Assembly: GCA_028281075.1 (NCBI GenBank)
Contig: JANQKO010000149.1
Location: 1 to 5,348 of the forward strand
Origin: Alphaproteobacteria bacterium
Lineage (GTDB): Bacteria; Pseudomonadota; Alphaproteobacteria; GCA-2731375
Reading direction: 5' to 3'
DNA: 5,348 bases
Shown: piece by piece, positions 4,247 to 5,348 of the stretch
How the letters are laid out: every line of letters begins with the position of its first letter
How positions within the stretch are numbered: position 1 is the first letter of the stretch
Translations under genes and position numbers: made by a program
The notes under the pieces: generated by a model
The model's input: the letters and a program-made list of their open reading frames with translations, nothing else
Database searches by the model: none
Told to the model about the DNA's origin: nothing

Positions 4247-5053
4247 ATGCCCGATACCGGAACCGAGGTTTACGCCGTGCTGGAACGGCCCAGACGGATC
4301 TGGACCGTGGCCGCGATCCACGGCGTCGCCGAGCGTCTGGTGGCCCTGCACGGCGCCCTGCAGGGAAAGCTGGCGCGCGGCGACCGGGTGGTCTATCTCG
4401 GCAACTACCTGGGCCACGGGGCCGACATCATCGGCACACTGGACGAGCTGCTGGCGTTCCGGCGCCTGCTGCTGACGGTACCGGGCGCCCAGCCCTGGGA
4501 CATCGTCTACCTGCGCGGCACGCAGGAGGAAATGTGGCAGAAGCTGCTGCAGATCCAGTTCGCGCCGAACCCGGCCGAGGTCCTGGAATGGATGCTGGGC
4601 CAGGGCGTCGACGCGACGCTGGCCTGCTATGGCGACGATATCGAGCTCGCCCGCCAGCGCTGCCGCGAGGGCACCGTGTCGATCACCCGCTGGACCATGG
4701 CGCTGCGCGCCGCCATGCGCCGCCATCCCGGCCACGAGGAGCTGGTGACGGCGCTGCGCCGCTACGCCGTCAGCGACGACGGCGGGCTGCTGTTCGTCCA
4801 TGCCGGCGTCGATCCGCACCGGCCGCTGTCGGAGCAGCGCGATACCTTCTGGTGGGGCAGCAGCTATTTCGACGATATCCGCGCGCCCTACGGCGACTTC
4901 CGCCGCATCGTGCGCGGCTTCGACCGCGACCATGCCGGCCGCGTCGTCACCGCGCATACGCTGTCGATCGACGGCGGCTGCGGCTTCGGCGGCCCGCTCT
5001 GCGCCGCCTGCCTGACACCGCAAGGCGAGATCCTGGACTGGATCGAGGCCTGA
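4247..5053 (+). CDS. PPP-family metallophosphatase homologue, probable pseudophosphatase
   Basis: A 268-residue protein with the layout of bacterial serine/threonine (PrpA/PrpB-like) phosphatases but altered catalytic signatures. The usual GDxHG is AAIHG (22-26), GDxxDRG is GNYLGHG (52-58), and GNHE is GTQE (91-94). Two metal-ligand aspartates, the metal-ligand asparagine and the catalytic histidine are thus replaced (D to A, D to N, N to T, H to Q). The later histidines remain: His185 in FVHAG and His237 in VTAHT. The rest is a normal, uninterrupted fold: EEM after the third motif, DATLACYG near 125, and a closing FGGPLCAACL strand region. The intact frame implies selection for a non-catalytic or altered role, perhaps ligand or protein binding. 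It lies between cdnL and rpoH. No strong ribosome site precedes ATG 4247. Family is confident; inactivity is inferred. Confidence 0.85.
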   Translation: MPDTGTEVYAVLERPRRIWTVAAIHGVAERLVALHGALQGKLARGDRVVYLGNYLGHGADIIGTLDELLAFRRLLLTVPGAQPWDIVYLRGTQEEMWQKLLQIQFAPNPAEVLEWMLGQGVDATLACYGDDIELARQRCREGTVSITRWTMALRAAMRRHPGHEELVTALRRYAVSDDGGLLFVHAGVDPHRPLSEQRDTFWWGSSYFDDIRAPYGDFRRIVRGFDRDHAGRVVTAHTLSIDGGCGFGGPLCAACLTPQGEILDWIEA

Positions 5054-5231
5054 GAGCCCGACCGGGAGCCGGCCGGCACTTTTTCGTCTTTAGAATTGAT
5101 CCAAGTTGAAGGCCGGCTCGTATCTGTCTCCGGGGGAACACGCCCGGCGCCCGGATACGGGTCGCGTCGCAAGCCGAACCGGCACGCGGGCCGGGCGAGT
5201 GGTCGCAGGTGAGTAACCGGGGAACGCGCGC
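5054..5231 (+). promoter_or_regulatory. rpoH: rpoH upstream region and leader
   Basis: After the terminator at 5058-5084, an AT-rich core (5078-5110) is the likely promoter zone of rpoH. It is flanked by a perfect 9-bp inverted pair, GAGCCGGCC (5066-5074) and GGCCGGCTC (5111-5119). TTGATC (5096-5101) and TATCTG (5121-5126) could be a -35/-10 pair but are 19 bp apart. Further down, 5147-5165 can fold into a GC hairpin (GCG-CCCG, loop GATA, CGGG-T-CGC with a one-base bulge) in the long untranslated leader. GGGGAA at 5219-5224 is the ribosome site, 7 nt before the ATG. No convincing heat-shock-type promoter is seen. Confidence 0.35.
5058..5084 (+). terminator. Probable intrinsic terminator after the pseudophosphatase gene
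   Basis: CCGACCGG (5058-5065) pairs with CCGGCCGG (5069-5076) in 7 of 8 positions around a GAG loop, followed by ACTTTTT (5078-5084). The A5061/C5073 mismatch and tight loop make it weaker than the terminator after cdnL, but the T-tract and location 5 nt after the stop are right. Confidence 0.6.
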
Positions 5232-5348
5232 ATGGCATTCATCGACACACCGGAAACCCAGCGGGCCAACCGCCGGTTCATTAAGGCAGCCATGAAGGCG
5301 CCGCTGCTGAGCCGCGAGCACGAGCACGACCTGGCCAAACGCTGGCGC
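5232..5348 (+). CDS. rpoH: RNA polymerase sigma-32 factor RpoH, N-terminal fragment
   Basis: The first 39 residues of an ORF that runs off the window. MAFIDTPETQRANRRFIKAA, then MKAPLLSREHEHDLAKRWR, matches the N-terminus of alphaproteobacterial sigma-32 proteins. There a short lead is followed by the region 1.2 pattern 'PLLSxExExxLAxRWR'. RpoH directs RNA polymerase to heat-shock promoters (chaperones, proteases). Start ATG 5232 has GGGGAA 7 nt upstream. A leader of roughly 100-150 nt with GC hairpins precedes it, and the gene seems to be its own transcription unit because a terminator closes the gene before it. Other group 2-4 sigma factors are less likely because of the match in region 1.2, but only the N-terminus is seen. 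Which RpoH paralogue this is cannot be told. Confidence 0.85.
   Translation, partial: MAFIDTPETQRANRRFIKAAMKAPLLSREHEHDLAKRWR

Noticed and set aside
4055..5023. 322-residue open frame on the - strand
   Set aside because: It is the antisense shadow of the pseudophosphatase gene, Ala/Arg/Gly-rich with no domain signature.

Overview
The window looks like an ordinary chromosomal segment of a high-GC alphaproteobacterium, probably Rhodospirillales-like. The indications are a ClpS of the alphaproteobacterial ClpS2 type (C-terminus FTTEPEE), a CdnL/CarD regulator starting MAKAKKSSSKK, a 112-residue 7Fe FdxA ferredoxin and an alphaproteobacterial-looking RpoH N-terminus. No rRNA, tRNA, CRISPR array or insertion sequence is visible.

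Left part (1-2181): the 3' end of a VOC/glyoxalase-fold gene, then clpS2 on the + strand. A RimJ/RimL-type GNAT acetyltransferase on the - strand converges on clpS2. A TfdA-like Fe(II)/2-oxoglutarate dioxygenase on the + strand diverges from the GNAT gene across a 144-bp gap that holds a perfect 15-bp palindrome.

Middle (2182-3641): a GC hairpin is followed directly by a near-perfect 38-bp inverted repeat with a 7-nt loop. Four bases later lies a consensus -35 (TTGACA) that probably drives a terB-like gene and fdxA as an operon. A gap of about 400 bp then holds an AT-rich island, a hairpin, paired GANTC sites and two tiny overlapping ORFs just before cdnL.

Right part (3642-5348): cdnL with a good intrinsic terminator, a PPP-family phosphatase homologue in which the metal-binding and catalytic signatures are eroded (a probable pseudophosphatase), a leader region with a second terminator, and the start of rpoH, cut by the window edge.

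Functionally the right half groups genes for global transcription control (CdnL at the RNA polymerase beta subunit, sigma-32 for heat shock) with an iron-sulphur electron carrier. clpS2 is a proteolysis adaptor further upstream. The least explained items are the pseudophosphatase between cdnL and rpoH and the large inverted repeat at 2213-2295.
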